Assembly (NCBI GenBank): GCA_008508345.1 | Contig: QNGE01000947.1 | Coordinates: 1-64,000, forward strand | DNA: 64,000 nt | Direction of reading: 5' to 3' | DNA from: Paragonimus westermani | Lineage: Eukaryota > Platyhelminthes > Trematoda > Plagiorchiida > Troglotrematidae | Part shown: one piece after another, positions 26,421 to 37,119 of the stretch | Layout of the letters: each line of letters starts with the position of its first letter | How positions within the stretch are numbered: the first letter of the stretch is position 1 | Notes under the pieces: generated by a model | Told to the model about the DNA's origin: nothing | Databases searched by the model: none | What the model saw: only the letters and a program-made list of their open reading frames with translations | Position numbers and translations under genes: made by a program

Positions 26421-28013
26421 GCAAATGTGCATGATACAGTATTCCGCTGCATCCCTAATGCAGCACAATGCGGATATCATCTAGGAGTGCAACTGGAGCT
26501 TTTCACAGGTAGATGCAGAAATAGTCACATAAAAAACAACAACAACTTTTAGGTGATCTGACTGAGCGACCTACCAAGCCAAAAGACAGGATGATAAACG
26601 GTTGAACCTGCTTGTATGGATCGGATTGCCACTTCTTTGTACGAGGTTGCTCCGCGGAGCAAATCAAATTATTATCAACTGTGGACGCTATCCCCAATAT
26701 CTCCAAAGCGCTTACTTAACGATATGTATTCAGAATGTTCAAAGCAACCAATAAATCCGTTGATTTGGGTAGTCTGACGACCAGTACATTTCGAATCATG
26801 TACGTTTAGTGAGTGACGTGGTAGTGTCGCTGATTTTTCCGTCAGTAACCGAGCACTTGCATCGAAAGTGTTACCTGCGGCCTGATATGGCTTGGAGTGG
26901 AATTGCGTCTTTTGCGAGAGACACTGTAATTCAGCGCATAACCTCTTTGTTGAATCAGAGGATTGCCGATGACATCGCTTTTGAATTGCAAATTCAGGCA
27001 AACATCTTTCTTGACAGATTGTTCACTGTCACTCTTGTAGCGCGATATTTTGAATAGTCAGTGCAGCCGCCCCGCAAGCAATTATTCATAAGTGAGAAAT
27101 TTTATCTCTGAATTTTTGGAGTACTTGACACTAGAGGTACTGAGAACTGCACGCCCAATATCAGCAGAGTAATCAGTGTCATCACAGCAGGGACACAAGT
27201 CGATCATGTAGTATTTACTTACTGACGAAACCATTTTCGTGAAGTTTGATCTAAGCGCCCGAGTTTATGCCGTTTTTCATACCCATTTCATTCTGCATTC
27301 GCCTAAAAGCCGTGTTCACAAACGTGTGAGCATTAGCTACCTTTCGAGCAAAGAGTACACAACTGCGTCTATAAGGTGACACTGACTATCTTGTATTCCA
27401 AGTAGAGCCATGTGGGATAACGAAGCGAAAGCCAGGGAAAAACCAAAACAACCAACAAAACTTGCTACAATGATGCACATTCTGAAGGACCCGTGCGGCT
27501 AGGACCAAAGTGAAGTTTGGCCATTTATATATACCTAAGCAAAAGGTTTTGGTGCATCCTTGTAAGTTCTGGGCAGGACATCGATCGTCGAGAACCTGAA
27601 CACAAGTCTTCACAAAAACCGTGAAATTAATTTGGTTGAAGGGCTGGAAGGGATGGAGTTAATCTTTTTGATGGGAAATAGTCGTATGCCGTTCTTTCTG
27701 ATTTGTGGTTGTGTAAATCCTCCTCCTCGATAGAACGTATGTGGAAACGTTAGTTCAATTATCACTAACCGGTCGTGTACACTTTGGAGGTGGATTAAAC
27801 ATTTCTCGGGGAACAGTCCTGTTAGACTGTAGTTTGGGATATGAACAAGCCTTTGCCGAAATAAGGAGGAGTATCATGAGTTGAATTTTTGCAGCACAAA
27901 CCGTCTCACACACACATCTTCTCCCAACTTTCGAAGATGAAACTGAGAGGGTGTCATCAAAACTGGCAACATTTTTTAGGAATACGTAGAAGCCGAAGAG
28001 ATACTTCGTACTA

Positions 28014-28304
28014 ATGCTTATTAATAGTTGCCCCCATTTTCAGAAAGGGAACAGTAAACTTGCATTAACTTCGCTGGAATTAAGCATATCTTCATTGGTT
28101 TATCAGTGCATCCACTGGAGTGTTTATAGTCAAACCTTTAGAGTGACCATCACATTGAGTGATGTTCACCAGGGAGTCTTGGTATCTCCCCCTTCAATCA
28201 AATTAGCCATGGACGATATTCTGGAAAGCACTTATGAATGGTCCACTAATACCAGTATAGCGTGTCTGGTCCCGACGATAAACCTACAAATGTGTTCTGT
28301 TTAA
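28014..28304 (+). mobile_element. Decayed LINE reverse-transcriptase fragment
   Basis: The translated piece DVHQGVLVSPPSIKLAMDDI resembles the reverse-transcriptase segment that normally reads G-V-R-Q-G-C-P-x-S-P followed by a D-x-x-L motif. The conserved RQGCP is degraded and the YADD box is missing downstream. It is a short relic in intron 2 of the TLX-like gene. Confidence 0.5.
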
Positions 28305-29254
28305 CCCTTCTGATAAAACCATGCACATAATTCTGTGTAAAGTGAAGGATTGGGGTGGCTTGCGTGGAATATGCTTTATAATTTTAAAGTGCATAGTACT
28401 GCTTTAAGATTGGGTGCCTATATCTACATTCTCGTAATTGAAGGTAAATCCCAAAGAAATGTATAACGATATCATAATTAATAACGATAAAATGTCGGCA
28501 AGAATAGGAATGAGAAGTATCTTTGGTTCCCAAATCGGAAACGTGACTTCTTCACAACAAAGATAAAAATTGATCGCTGACGCTTGACCAACGTTATATC
28601 CTCCAATATTGGGACAGGTTGAACGACGCCGCACTTCAGTAGTGCTTATTTCCAAAACTTTCTAATGTGCGACCAATGAGTTAAATACTGTAAATTCATT
28701 CTGTGTGATGGTCGGATAATGTATTCTCAGAATTCGCCGATAAGGGGATCAGCCACCGAGCCCACCGATGGTTAGGCGGATACATGAGTGTTGCACATAA
28801 TATGAAGTCTCCGGCTGCTCCTTTAGGCGGAACCCACACTTGCCGCCTGCTTAGTGCTCATTCAGGTCGCAGGTTTGGAACGCTATCAGGCATCTCAGCG
28901 GGCTACAATCATTAAAGCGCATGATTCTGTAACGCTGATGTCACTTTATCTAAACTTATTCCAAGATTTTATTACTGACCTGAACCATGTTCAGCCGGTT
29001 CACTGAAGACTGTAACTTCAAGCTATTTGAGACACCCTGATTATGGGGTTACCGATTTCAATGAACATTGCGATTCTGTTTATTTTCCTTCCATAATGAT
29101 CTGGTGAAGTGAACACTAAGTACGCACAGTTGTGGTTCAACGTTTGTATGTGACCTTCAGCGCGTGCCTATGATGAGGTTATTAACATGGTGATTAACAT
29201 GATGTTATCAAAAGTATGAAAACTCGAGTTAAAATCTTTCCTCTATTACTGCGA

Positions 29255-29330
29255 AACTCGAGTCTAGTGCTTCCTTTTGAAGTGTGATATCAAACATTCT
29301 CATCTGAATACGAAAGATGCAAATAAGTGT
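29255..29330 (+). repeat. Partial copy of the inverted-dimer repeat (right end)
   Basis: AAACTCGAGTCTAGTG and the following 60 bases match, with substitutions, the right end of the repeat at 29562-30027 (AAACTCGAGTCTAATT through GAATGCGAAGG). It lies just 230 bases upstream of that full copy. Confidence 0.45.
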
Positions 29331-29561
29331 AGGTGGCATTCACGTTGAAGTTATCCCGTTTTATCTGTGTAACTAGTGAACGTTCCTTTCTAAAATATTT
29401 CTCGACACGTCAGCAATGAACGGCGCATTAGGCCAAAATATCACATGGCCAGGTTTACGAGTTCCTTCTGCAGCGAATAGAGCAAGTAGTTCATTAGAAA
29501 CTCACATCGTAGCAAATCAGATTGAAAGTGTTAGAAAGCACATTCTGATAGGCATTCCGGG

Positions 29562-30027
29562 AGTTGGTTGATTTCAAGTTGAACATCATTCACATTCGAT
29601 TGCAGCTTCCTCATTCAGATAGATTTGCCAGCCTCTCTCCGGAAACAAAACACCAGACGCGAGTTCCGCTCCCATGAGAGCTCGTCAGTAGTGCATATCC
29701 TTGCAACAGCCGGGATTCAAACTCCGACGACAGAGTCAACAGGACAATTACGGTGCCTGCTCTCGAGACAACCGACCAACCTGATCATTTTGCTTACCAG
29801 TGAAAGTTGTTGAGCGTTCACGCATGACAATTCGGCCGTGCTTAATGTGGAGTCAGTGACGCGGTGTTCAACACGATTGCTTCGTGGAAGCGTGGCTGGA
29901 GTTGTATTCCCGACCGTGGCAAGTGTATGCACCATTGGTGAGCTCTGATGAGAGCAAAACTCGAGTCTAATTGTTCTTTTCGAAAGAGGTTATCTGGGAA
30001 TTCTGTTTGAATGCGAAGGCTGCGATC
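29562..30027 (+). repeat. 466-base repeat, copy 1 (head-to-head inverted dimer)
   Basis: Nearly identical to 36654-37119 (two substitutions seen, both near the right end). The unit is itself an imperfect palindrome centred near 29812. The left arm (for example TCCTCATTCAGATAGATTTG, GAGTTCCGCTCCCATGAGAG) returns on the opposite strand in the right arm (CATTCAAACAGAATTCCCAG, GAGTTTTGCTCTCATCAGAG). B-box-like sequences occur in both arms (GAGTTTGAATCCCGGC on the minus strand near 29720; GGAGTTGTATTCCCGACC on the plus strand near 29900), suggesting a dimer of a tRNA-derived SINE. It lies in intron 2 of the TLX-like gene. Open frames inside it are not genes. Confidence 0.8.
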
Positions 30028-31498
30028 CAGTGTGATTGTTGTTCGAAGTGAAACGCAGTTACTCCGTGGTCGAAGTGTTCAGGATATAAAATATACCTAA
30101 CCCATTGCTCTCATTTGTTCGGAATGTTGTATATCATCGAACGAAATAAATTCATTTTTCCATGATAAAAATTGACTTTCATTTTTGGGTGCAGTCGGCT
30201 GAAGTATAACCTAGTCTTGTGTTATCTTTCATATGTAAGATATCATTACATTTTAAAGAACATGGAACCCCACTTACAATCCGACATTGTGGTTGCTGCC
30301 TCAGAGAATGTTTGTGTATATTAGACGGAATAGGTCTCGACAACGTTACCACCTTACTTGAAATTTTCTCTTACGTTCAAATTTCACATCAGCCACAACA
30401 GTTCTGACACACAGGGCGCAACTCTGAATCAGATCTGCATTTCTACGATTATTTTGCCAGCGGTATAGATATTTCTCCCAGCGTAAATCGGTAAGTGGGA
30501 AATGTGGTCTATTTTGATTACGTATCTTGTCCGTCTATCTCGGCCTGGTAGTGGACAAGAATATGAAAAACCACCCTCAGCGTGAAGATCAAATTAGTTT
30601 CCGTGACTTGTTTCAGCAACATCGCTGACTGTTTGGCCAGTATCTCTCAAGGTAAAATCATCGTGAGGAGAAAGAGCCTCGGCGGAGTGCGACTGCTGTA
30701 TGTTTCGCGCAACTCACCCACTGATATTGTTTGTGTATCTTGTGTACCGCCGCTTCCAACTCGCGTGGTTAAAGCCCATACATGCTAGTAGCCCGTGGTG
30801 GACTCTCTAAAACCTAACTGCCTGGGAATTAACACGTCGGAATACCGACTGACCCTAAGGTCCTCTAGGTCACCACTCTTTGTGCCTTTCTTAGGCAACT
30901 CGATAATTTCCCGTCTGTCACTTTCTCACTGTCAGTTTATGTGTTCGTTGTCAGATGTATCAGTGAACTGTTGAGACACGTCTCACTGCTCAGTGTCGGC
31001 ACGCCGTTTGTTCGTGTTGCTGCTTCCATATAACTGGAGGTTTTATTTGGACTGTCAAACCAGTTTCTCTCATAAGTAACATTGAGGCCAAATAGCACAT
31101 AAATTGTGTCTTCTCCTGTCTATTGTACAGACTTACGAATCTTTGAATCCAGTGGTCAATATTAACTGCGTACATAAAAATAGATGACTCATTGAATTTA
31201 CTATGCACAAATTGGGGACTACTGCTCTAGATGACAACTTACGATATGTGCATCACCGTTACAAAGGGTGCTTCAGTAGATTAAGTTATTCCTTGAAAGA
31301 AGTGGATTCACGTTATTTCATCCTAGTGGATTCTTCTTTTGTGTGGTGCACTAATACTGTTTGTCAAACTAATAACAAGTAACATTTCACCAACCCTTGG
31401 AGTCCACGAGGACATATACTGTCTATCTGTTGAAGTATATTGCAGCATAGTTTAACTCTTACACAGCATACAGTTGAACTCCTCTTTCTTCTTCCGAG

Positions 31499-31632
31499 GT
31501 TGTCGAGTTGGAGCGATGTTTTCACAAACAAAAATACATTGCTTCGGTCGAACGAGCGAACTTGGCGAAATTGCTGCAACTGACTGATGCGCAAGTAAAA
31601 ACCTGGTTCCAGAACAGAAGAACCAAGTGGAG
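31499..31632 (+). CDS. TLX/HOX11-like homeobox gene, exon 3 (homeodomain helices)
   Basis: A 134-base exon from CTTCCGAG acceptor to AG|GTATGT donor, entered in phase 0. It encodes residues 217-260 and two bases of codon 261. This is homeodomain positions 13-57: L16, F20, Y25, R31, then [15 protein letters not shown] with W48, F49, N51 and R53 all present. Position 47 is Thr, a hallmark of the TLX/HOX11 class where most homeodomains have Ile or Val (family knowledge). [14 protein letters not shown] corresponds to the TLX block QKYLASAERAALAK. N51 and R53 contact DNA in known homeodomain structures. Confidence 0.95.
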
Positions 31633-32348
31633 GTATGTTAATTTCACCACTACCTACAAACTTTTTACCTGAGATATCCTTTTGATTTAAAACTCATTTC
31701 GAAGACGTAAACCTTTGCTTATTCAAATCTTCATTTCATCGTTGGGTGTTTTATATGGAGATTTCACTGTCCAAATCATGTGATACCAGCAATTGTGCTT
31801 CTACAGTGATTTTCGTGTGTACGAGTAGTTCGAAGAATTTTCACATTTATCGAAGAATAATTACGTGAAACCGAATGCGAACGACTGATTAACGTTTGTT
31901 AACTTTGCTCATAAACCCCAAATGTTGCATTATGTACATACATTGGCTTTACTTATCGCGAACACGACCACTGTGTTTAGGGCTTAACGATTGGCATATT
32001 AAGTAAAATCTGTGAGTTCAACTCAGGTAAACAACTCTGATCGTGGGACCAATTATTTCGGGTGGCCCAACGGTTAATTCGTCCCCTATCAAAATTAATG
32101 GGCAGGCCAACCGCATCACATAAGTTAAAATGACTGACCATTTAAATGTAATGGTTTGGTGATACACATCATTTGTGACCTACAATATAGTAGTAGTTAA
32201 GATAACGTCTGCGGAACACATAGGAGTTCAGTTGCCGATATTTGAACTGTGAGCACTGCTGGTGAGGGCCAACACGAACTAAAAACAAATATTTTAAAAC
32301 AGACTAAAATATGTAGCTGAACACTGATTCCGTGTTCAGTTGTGTAGT

Positions 32349-32991
32349 TTACAGTTCATGTAGGTAAACTTTTCCGGTTAACGACATAATAAGTTGTGGT
32401 ACTGATTTAACCGTAGAAACTTGATATCGAGTGTTGTAACACTCATTGAGTAAGAAGTTTGAAAAAGGACATTTATTTAACCTTATGTTAGGTGATTTAG
32501 CAATCATTAGACAAATGTTACTAAAGTCGGAAAACATCAACAACCTAGAGTTGCGATTGATCAATAAGATCTTGAATGAAGTGACAGGGTCATCCACGTG
32601 ACCCGTTGTGATTAAATGTTTCGTGGTCAAAGAAGCCGGATTTCTGTCCGGATGTTGGTGTTCTGAACCGTATTGAGTCATTGTTGCACTAACCACTGTG
32701 GGATGTGCTCCAACTTCCTCTGTCGTAAGTTTGGGTACTTCCTGCCATTGTGAGCCACCGCAACTGCAAATGAACTGGCGGACGACATGAGTTTTCCGAG
32801 AAAGGACAACTGGTATAGTGGTGGCTCATCCTGCGGCTGGAAAGCAAAAAGCACAATTCCGTTGCTCGATAAGTGCGATCACTGACGGGTTTCAACTTTC
32901 GAATTACATCGGTAAGAGTGTGGTCTCCTGTGTAAGAAAGGTTGACAAAAATGTGCTTCTCCAGTGCTGGTTGTGATTGGGAAGTATCCAT
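32349..32991 (-). mobile_element. Penelope-like element relic (linker and GIY-YIG region), reverse strand
   Basis: Two overlapping reverse frames match the C-terminal part of Penelope-like polyproteins: HIFVNLSYTGDHTLTDVIRK then RTYRATELCFLLSSRR (linker before the endonuclease), ICSCGG, and KHLITTGH near 32600. The GIY-YIG nuclease core is damaged: the residues expected as YIGRT read QWQEV, so the catalytic Tyr and Arg are gone. A frame change separates the linker from the nuclease part. The reverse-transcriptase part upstream (higher coordinates) is not recognisable. The copy is dead and lies antisense in intron 3 of the TLX-like gene. Confidence 0.65.
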
Positions 32992-33797
32992 TCGTTTTTT
33001 GCAATGAATTTACATAAATCTGACCGGATATTCATTCGCACGCAAAACACTCGTCAAGAGCTGCTATTCATAATTTAGACGTGAGGCTGTGCACAGTTTC
33101 CCTGGTCGATGGAAAACCGTTCGCACCAGTCTGCGCTTGTAAACCATGAGCACAAATGGCGAGGATTGTAGGTATTGCCTACTACACGTAGCTTTCCTGT
33201 AGACAGACTGCCTAAGCGCCCAGAAATAAGGAGGTATAGGCACAGTAGTGAGTTACCTAACTCTAATTTATCTTATGAAGTCCTCTTTTGGTGGCCAAAA
33301 ATTTTACACCCTTTCTGTTAGTTGAATGACTTTGACACGAATGATTTTGTGATAAGAATAACCAGTCGATCAATACGTATAGTCACACACATGAGAGTAA
33401 TTCAATTTGCTGTCTTCATGAATGAAAGCCATTCAAAAGGACATCCTACATCATTTCGGAACTTACAGTCTGGTATGAGTGATGATGATGATGATGTTGA
33501 CGATGAAAATTATCTGGCAAAAACACGGAACCCAGTAACCAACCAGAGATAGTCTGCCGATTCAATTGGATAATCTTCCAAATCTGCTGTATTAATGAGG
33601 GTTTTTATCTTACCTGCCAGTTATTCAGCTTTGAACCAAGGTAGCTCTCCCGCTAAAGTTGATTGCGACTGCATCAAAAGAATCATTTCACTTGCCTCAC
33701 AATTCTTAACTTCTTTTGAAATGTCTGGGTACAGAAAATACGTTCTCACTCTTTGTGCTCCGGTTACTAGCAAACTGTTTTCATTATCTCACCTGTT

Positions 33798-34276
33798 AAC
33801 AGAGAATTTGGAAAACGTTTTGCACAACGTATCTCTCCAGCATATCTCGGTGTGTCTCACTAGATACATAATGCAGTCCATGGGTTTAGATAGGAAGGTC
33901 CAGTTGACATTTTGAAGCCGAATAACAAAACCAATAACCACACACACACACACTAATGTCCACCGGTTGCCAGGGAAATCTGGTACTGATGAACAAGTAT
34001 TTCTGCAATCAGAGAGGTGGCTTCCATTTGTTGTGCCACCGCTTCCACCAGCGGGAAAAGCCTTCGATTTTTGTTGCGTAAGGTGTCCGAAACGCCTCTA
34101 CAATGCCCATTCTAAGTCGACATGTCAACAAAAATGTGACCTTCCAGGTCTGTGTTTTGTTATTCGGCTTCAAAATGTCTGATGGACCTTGCTATATAAA
34201 CCCGTAGACTGCAGTATGTATCTGATGAGAAGCACCGAGTTGTGCTGGAGAGAAAGGTTGTGCAAAATTCTCTGTT
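33798..34276. repeat. Foldback element with about 130-base inverted arms
   Basis: Arms at 33798-33931 and 34154-34276 are inverted copies of each other, about 85 percent alike by eye. They include a perfect 24-base core at 33908-33931 and 34154-34177 (CATTTTGAAGCCGAATAACA... and its complement). The left arm has about 10 extra bases near 33810. The 222-base centre is unrelated between arms and starts with a CA dinucleotide run (33939-33953). No transposase frame is present. It could be a non-autonomous foldback or MITE-like element; no clear target duplication was found. Confidence 0.75.
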
Positions 34277-34367
34277 CAAATTCTTCTTACGGAAAAGTTG
34301 TGTGGTAATTTTCCATTTTATGTGCCTATGAGTATTAGAGGATTTTCGACCTTATATTGACCGTACA

Positions 34368-34580
34368 TCGTTCACAATTGACCACAGCTGTCGCTTCCTC
34401 ACAAACTTAACAGTTATTCCAAAGAAACCAATAGACTTGAGTTTCACTCTGATTAAAGCTCGTCACTAGAGTACATCCTTGCCGCATTCGTGACACGAAC
34501 ACCGGCCAAGCTTTCACGAGGCAGTTGTATTGACCATTGAGTTACCGACTTCACACTGTGTCCGACTGTCATCATTTCTA
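34368..34580 (+). repeat. Single diverged arm of the inverted-dimer repeat
   Basis: Collinear with the left arm of the 466-base repeat: ACATCGTTCACAATTGACC, GCTTCCTCA, GAGTTTCACTCTGATTAAAG, GCTCGTCACTAG, ACATCCTTGCC. Similarity to the reverse complement of the right arm is equally clear (CAAGCTTTCACGAGGCAGTT). It shows that a monomer form exists, supporting the dimer interpretation. Identity is moderate, so this copy is older. Confidence 0.6.
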
Positions 34581-35985
34581 TGTTTATATGTGGCACTGAA
34601 AACCATCCTAATTTGGCCCGTATAATATTTGTGAGTTCATATCTCAACTTTTCCACAGAGTGACTATAATAATCATCTGACCATTGTTTTCAACACCCGC
34701 ATTTCGTCTTGTAGACACGATTATTAAAAATACTGCGAAATCATGGATGTCACACTTGGTTGGTGGTGCACGAAGCCTCACAGTTCAAGTCAGGTTAAAA
34801 AAATGCTTCTTTGGCTCTATTGGCTTCAGTGAGAATGACAGCATAACGAGAAAACAGTAGACACAATTTATCACTTATTAAACCCTCTGACCTCATAGTA
34901 GACCCCACCAACATGTATTTGTTAGGTTCTCTTTCTGCTCATTCCCCAATAATTGCAGTGTTCAACAGTTACGGTAGCAGCACAGAAGACGTTTAATTAA
35001 ACTATGCCAACACAGCGCACACTAGTGTCGATCTTGCAATGTCTTTTTAATCGTGCATATCTGGTAGCCCTTACGCTAACCTTCCAGGAAGTTTTAAGTG
35101 CTTTACTGCACTTGTTGAATGGTTAAAACATTCCCCTAAAACTATACTACTCTCGTTCGTAAGACAACGCGGGCAGTAGAGTTTCACTGGATCGAAGGTT
35201 ATAGCATTTAATGAAAATCCCTAAGAACAGAAAATGAATGGCATTGTATGAAAATTATATGAAGGGCTGATTTCAACGCACTCTTGGAAAATTGACGTGC
35301 TACTCTTGGCAACGAGTTGTAATAAGGTCGTAGAGTAGAACTTTATTAGTTTCAGTGCATACCTACAAACGTGCTTTTTCGAGGTTTTGCGAACCACAAA
35401 TAGTTTACTTTGTCGTACGCAGTTTGAAAACTGACAATTCAAAGAATGTGCACAATTTGAATGGGTAGTCTTTTATGCATGCCCATTATTTGTTAAATTG
35501 GATACTCATCACCCAGACTGCGATCATTTGCAGCAACCACGTCTAGAAACAATGTCAGCCTAGGGCTTGAATACTGCTTAGTAAACCATGCCGAAAACGG
35601 ACAGACCGGGAATTCCTAGATAAGAGTACGGTGCATTCCAAACGACAATCCAAACGAAATACCGTTTCATAAGATTAAAGAAAATCTGAAGTCCTTATGC
35701 GTTTGAAGCTGCTGGCACTTGTATTAACATTTGTGTCCGAAATAAGTGTAGCCAAGTTTTTTAAGACTTCTTGGAGATCAATACATGAGCACATACCATA
35801 AGAGTACATGTGTAAGTTTGTGATTTGAACACATTAGGAACCTATGTAATTACTGTTCATCGTTGAATTACTAGTGAAGTGGTTACTTGATTGCTTTTTA
35901 CTTGAGCAATGAGTGATATTATAATTAACGCATCATTGTATACCTGTGTGATGTTTTCCCTTATTTGTTAACAAAAACCACGGAG

Positions 35986-36148
35986 GCGGCAAACAATTGA
36001 GGATTGCGAGGCCGAATGGAAAGCAGTTAGCCGCTACTTGCTGAAATTTCAACCCAAAGTTTCACAAAAGCTCAGCAGGCCAGAAACAGCGCAATCAGAA
36101 TCGGAAGATTTTCTGCCCACATACATCAATGGACTGGATCGCCGATAA
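35986..36148 (+). CDS. TLX/HOX11-like homeobox gene, exon 4 (end of homeodomain and C terminus)
   Basis: Acceptor CACGGAG; the AG carried from exon 3 plus G completes Arg 261, then RQTIEDCEAEWKAVSRYLLK follows. RRQT followed by an acidic stretch and a Leu-rich segment is the TLX continuation (vertebrate RRQTAEEREAE then RLL...LQ). The homeodomain ends at Thr 264. The last 40 residues are acidic and Ser-rich (QSESEDFL) and end with TAA at 36146-36148. The acceptor lacks a strong pyrimidine tract next to the AG, but TTTTCCCTTATTTG lies 20 bases upstream and the phase and protein match are exact. Total protein is 314 residues. Confidence 0.9.
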
Positions 36149-36341
36149 CATGGCTATTAAGGTACAACTGACCGTAATCAAATATAGTTTGTTGCTCACG
36201 TCTCAGTGGGTTGTGGGCGCCGATCAATTATAACCTTGTACATTTTTACAACCGTTGTTGTAATTGGAATGCCTTTAGCAACTGTTCGATACAAACACTT
36301 TGAACCGCATTTGAACTACTGAGAATTGTGACAAACTGAAA

Positions 36342-36347
36342 AATAAA
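36342..36347 (+). promoter_or_regulatory. Candidate polyadenylation signal of the TLX-like gene
   Basis: AATAAA 194 bases after the homeobox stop codon on the same strand, overlapping a second A-rich run (AAATAAAATAATT). A normal distance for a 3' UTR end. Confidence 0.5.
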
Positions 36348-36653
36348 ATAATTCGTCTCTGCTACCCACCCCATTCCCATTTGTTGAACTTTCATTTACT
36401 GTGGTTTATTCTCTTCTGACGAACCTCCAAACTGGTAACTGAATGTAGATGCTGCTGGGTGTATTCCACAACAATTCCCGGCTGACTCAGCTATCTTCGC
36501 AAAGCGCCATTATATCTAGCAGTCATGTCAAGTTAACATGAAAACCGTCTATCTACATAGGGGAGAAATTTTCAAGACACCAAAATTTTTTCAATTACAT
36601 TTCGGCAGTAGGACTTCTTCAGCAGATGAATATTCATTGATAAGTAGTCGGGA

Positions 36654-37119
36654 AGTTGGTTGATTTCAAGTTGAACATCATTCACATTCGATTGCAGCTT
36701 CCTCATTCAGATAGATTTGCCAGCCTCTCTCCGGAAACAAAACACCAGACGCGAGTTCCGCTCCCATGAGAGCTCGTCAGTAGTGCATATCCTTGCAACA
36801 GCCGGGATTCAAACTCCGACGACAGAGTCAACAGGACAATTACGGTGCCTGCTCTCGAGACAACCGACCAACCTGATCATTTTGCTTACCAGTGAAAGTT
36901 GTTGAGCGTTCACGCATGACAATTCGGCCGTGCTTAATGTGGAGTCAGTGACGCGGTGTTCAACACGATTGCTTCGTGGAAGCGTGGCTGGAGTTGTATT
37001 CCCGACCGTGGCAAGTGTATGCACCATTGGTGAGCTCTGATGAGAGCAAAACTCGAGTCTAATTGTTCTTTTCGAAAGAGGTTATCTGGAAATTCTCTTT
37101 GAATGCGAAGGCTGCGATC
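36654..37119 (+). repeat. 466-base repeat, copy 2 (head-to-head inverted dimer)
   Basis: Second copy of the repeat at 29562-30027, offset by exactly 7092 bases with no internal indel seen. The only differences I noted are TCTGGGAATTCTG versus TCTGGAAATTCTC near the right end. It lies about 500 bases beyond the TLX-like stop codon, so the two copies bracket exon 3, intron 3 and exon 4. Such identity implies recent insertion, recent duplication or gene conversion. Confidence 0.85.

Larger units (their letters stand above)
22651..31498 (+). other. Intron 2 of the TLX-like gene
   Basis: GTAGGA to CTTCTTCCGAG intron, phase 0, 8.8 kb. It holds the 3' end of a LINE (25.7-26.4 kb), a decayed LINE reverse-transcriptase scrap (28.0-28.3 kb) and an inverted-dimer repeat (29.56-30.03 kb). 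Reverse-strand open frames of 100-120 codons at 23.4, 24.2 and 26.7 kb have no recognisable domain. Confidence 0.7.
31633..35985 (+). other. Intron 3 of the TLX-like gene
   Basis: GTATGT to CACGGAG intron, phase 2, 4.35 kb. It contains a reverse-strand Penelope-like relic (32.3-33.0 kb), a foldback repeat (33.8-34.3 kb) and a single arm of the inverted-dimer repeat (34.37-34.58 kb). No exon was recognised within it. Confidence 0.7.

Noticed and set aside
29625..29935. Small ORFs on both strands repeated at 36717-37027
   Set aside because: They are identical because the underlying 466-base repeat is duplicated; the sequence is SINE-like and not coding.
33322..33552. Acidic Asp-run open frame, possible exon
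   Set aside because: The Asp run comes from a GAT simple repeat and no acceptor or donor in phase with the homeobox exons is present.
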